NCBI GenBank assembly: GCA_026874595.1 | Contig: CM049318.1 | Coordinates: 44,186,456 to 44,250,455, forward strand | DNA: 64,000 nt | DNA from: Sipunculus nudus | Taxonomy: Eukaryota; Annelida; Sipuncula; Golfingiida; Sipunculidae | Reading direction: 5' to 3' | Shown here: positions 62,172 through 64,000 of the stretch, piece by piece | Layout: each line of letters opens with the position of its first letter | How positions within the stretch are numbered: position 1 is the first letter of the stretch | Notes under the pieces: model-generated | Told to the model about the DNA's origin: nothing | What the model saw: only the letters and a program-made list of their open reading frames with translations | Database searches by the model: none | Made by a program: the position numbers and the translations under genes

Positions 62172-63334
62172 ACAAGTGACCCATGGGTCATGACGCTCAG
62201 CCAACTGACAATATGTCCTTGCACAGGAAACTAATTAAGATAATATAGGTGGCATCATCATTCATGCATATTAGCTTAAGTTCATCAAGACCCATTAACA
62301 CACCAAATTTGTTGACAATCCAACCAGCCTTTCCTGAGGAACCTAGCAATTTGTGTGTACTTTTCATTACTTCTGGGATGCTCAAACATACCCCAAAATT
62401 CTGAGAATATAGGTCACAGTGACCCAATTTCAGGTTTTGAGGGGAGAACTTTTGAGGAATTCTCAGGATGCCAAGTGAGAAGATTCTTGGTCCAATGGTT
62501 ATCATTTGTGCTCTACTTTGGTCTCAAATTTTCAAATATTCTGGGGTGTGCTTATAAGCCAATTTGTAACAGAGACCTAATTTCATGTTTCCAAGGAAAC
62601 TTTTCATGGCCCTGATAACAGACGGCCGCATCTTTGAAGGTTTCAACAATAGAGAGAAAATGCATAAAAATTGGAGAAAATCCAGGTGACGCCACCAGTC
62701 TGCAAAAACTGATGAAACACTCCATGATGAAAATGCATGCAAAGAATCATGGCAATCAATGCACAATTTGTTGGGACACTAGAGCTTTAGTATCAAATTT
62801 TTCATTATTCTGGGGGATACTTCGGAGCCCCATAGCTTGAAAATATGGATAACAGAGACCTTATTCCAGGTTTCCAAGAAGACTTTCCATTGAACTCACT
62901 GGCTATAAAGGGAGAAGATTCCAGGTCCAACGTTACGATTTGTGCCCTGTTAACAGATGACGGCATCTTTTGCGGTCTCAAAAATAGAGAAAAAAAAAAA
63001 AATGGTAAAAAAATAAAAAAAATACAGGTGGCCCAACCAGTCTGCAGAAACTGATGAAACACTGCATGATCAATATCCATGCAAAGAATCATAATGATCA
63101 ATGCATTAGTTGTTCAGATATTTGAGCTTTTGTATCAAATTTTTCATTATTCTGGGGGGTACTTTGGAGCCCCATAGCTCGAAGAATTTGGGTAACAGAG
63201 ACCTAATTTTAGGTTTCCAAGGAGACTTTTCATGGGCCTCCCTGCATATTAGGAGAGAAGATTCTAGGTCCAGTTGCTATGATTTGTGCCCTGTTAACAG
63301 ATGACCGCATCTTTCAAGGTCTCAAAAATAGAGA
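62172..63334 (-). mobile_element. family A left end and 337-bp array
   Basis: Left end ACAAGTGACCCATGGGTC at 62172, a diverged unit to about 62500, then two clearer 337-bp units (GTTAACAGATGACGGCATC, CTCAAAAATAGAG). It is cut at 63334 by a family B left end. Confidence 0.75.
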
Positions 63335-63505
63335 ACAAGGCCTGAGATGAGATTACACCAGGTATAATGCTTCAATGCTGGACCATTACTTTTCAAGACA
63401 AGTGTAAGATGTATATGAACAATGCAAGTTCTAAACACTTAGAACAAGAAACAATTAAACAAACATCACTGCTGAAATTCTGGCACGGGTGGACACATTT
63501 CAAAA
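63335..63505 (-). mobile_element. family B left end, short
   Basis: ACAAGGCCTGAGATGAG, a deleted version of the B left end, followed by the usual CACCAGGTATAATGCTTCAA. It is cut at 63505 by family C. Confidence 0.65.
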
Positions 63506-64000
63506 ACTAGAATACAAGTAGTCAACAAGCAACTACGTGTATCCGCCAAAATCAGAGTGGGACGGATGACGTGAGGCATGGATTGAGTGGCAAGGGAAAT
63601 AGAGTGAGGCGTGTTGCATAATAGCCTGGATGTCTGCAGCTGAAATGTGTATGTAGGTTGTGCCACCAACCACAAAATCCAGAAAGCTGTCCAAGTTGTA
63701 TACATATGCAAAATTTTAAGCAGATAATACAAACCACTACTTGTATATAAGAGATTTATCCCACAGCAGACAAACAGAAGGACGCTGTGCAAAAATGGTG
63801 GCAGGTGGCGCCACAAAGTTTGTGTATGATTAAGAGCTATGTGAGATCTATGCACATGCAAAATTTCAGGGGGATATGTCAAACCAGTCCTGAGATATAA
63901 GCCTGAATCTCTGCAGCGTATACATAAATGAAGGTGGCGCCACCTGCAACAAAATCCAGAAAGCTATCCAAGATGTATAAACCTGCAAAATTTTTGGCAG
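63506..64000 (-). mobile_element. family C element, left part, runs off the window
   Basis: Left end ACTAGAATACAAG with a hairpin remnant and TGTATCCGCCAAAAT, then units with GTTGTGCCACC and GGTGGCGCCACCTGCAAC. It continues beyond 64000. Confidence 0.75.

Overview
The window reads as intronic DNA of an invertebrate, most likely a bivalve mollusc. The evidence is a metazoan gene with spliced exons, AT-rich introns packed with satellite-bearing transposons, and a fossil copia retroelement of the kind seen in marine invertebrates. The species assignment is inference.

Host gene. Four short exons on the minus strand belong to one class IIa histone deacetylase gene (HDAC4/5/7/9 family). Order of transcription is 59216-59100, 19833-19727, 7389-7282, 6610-6487. 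Intron phases agree (1, 0, 0; the last exon leaves in phase 1). The reading runs through the nuclear-localisation and 14-3-3 segment, then a Ser/Pro/Gly-rich linker, then the low-complexity regulatory region. The catalytic domain and the N-terminal coiled coil lie outside the window. The three complete introns are about 39.3 kb, 12.3 kb and 0.67 kb, and the second starts at a GC donor. No other host exon was recognised.

Intron content. Nearly all other DNA is made of a few non-autonomous transposon families with one shared plan. The left end is ACWAGR followed at once by a small hairpin and a short motif. The body is a tandem array of 145-670 bp units. Near the right end come a GACGG-rich tract and an inverted copy of the left motif, and the element ends in TA followed by host A residues. 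Clean copies sit between two A residues (T/T on the other strand) with no target duplication. Read on the minus strand this is the Helentron/HINE plan: asymmetric terminal inverted repeats, a 3' hairpin, a CTWGT end and T/T insertion. No Rep/helicase gene is present, so these would be non-autonomous copies. Family names used below: A (left end ACAAGGGACC, motif GCTCAGCTG), B (AGGCCTacAGGCCT, motif GCGAACCTGTG), C (hairpin TAGTCGacaagCGACTA), D (GTGTCGgaaCGACAC), E (GGTCCTcagAGGGCC), F (TGGCACCacaGGTGCCA). Every terminus seen has the same orientation.

Layout: 0-6.3 kb, A/B copies and a nuclear-receptor-like repeat; 6.4-7.4 kb, two exons; 7.4-19.6 kb, A-type arrays with nested A, B and D copies; 19.7 kb, exon; 19.8-21.2 kb, mostly single-copy intron; 21.2-34.4 kb, a multi-level nest of A, B, C and F; 34.6-38.3 kb, a broken copia element; 38.3-49.4 kb, A/B arrays with a 1,011-bp higher-order repeat and a tyrosine-recombinase fossil; 49.7-54.7 kb, A copies and duplicated modules; 54.7-59.06 kb, E and B copies nested in A; 59.1 kb, exon; 59.3-60.1 kb, a TA-target DNA transposon inside an F copy; the rest, A, B and C pieces to the window end.
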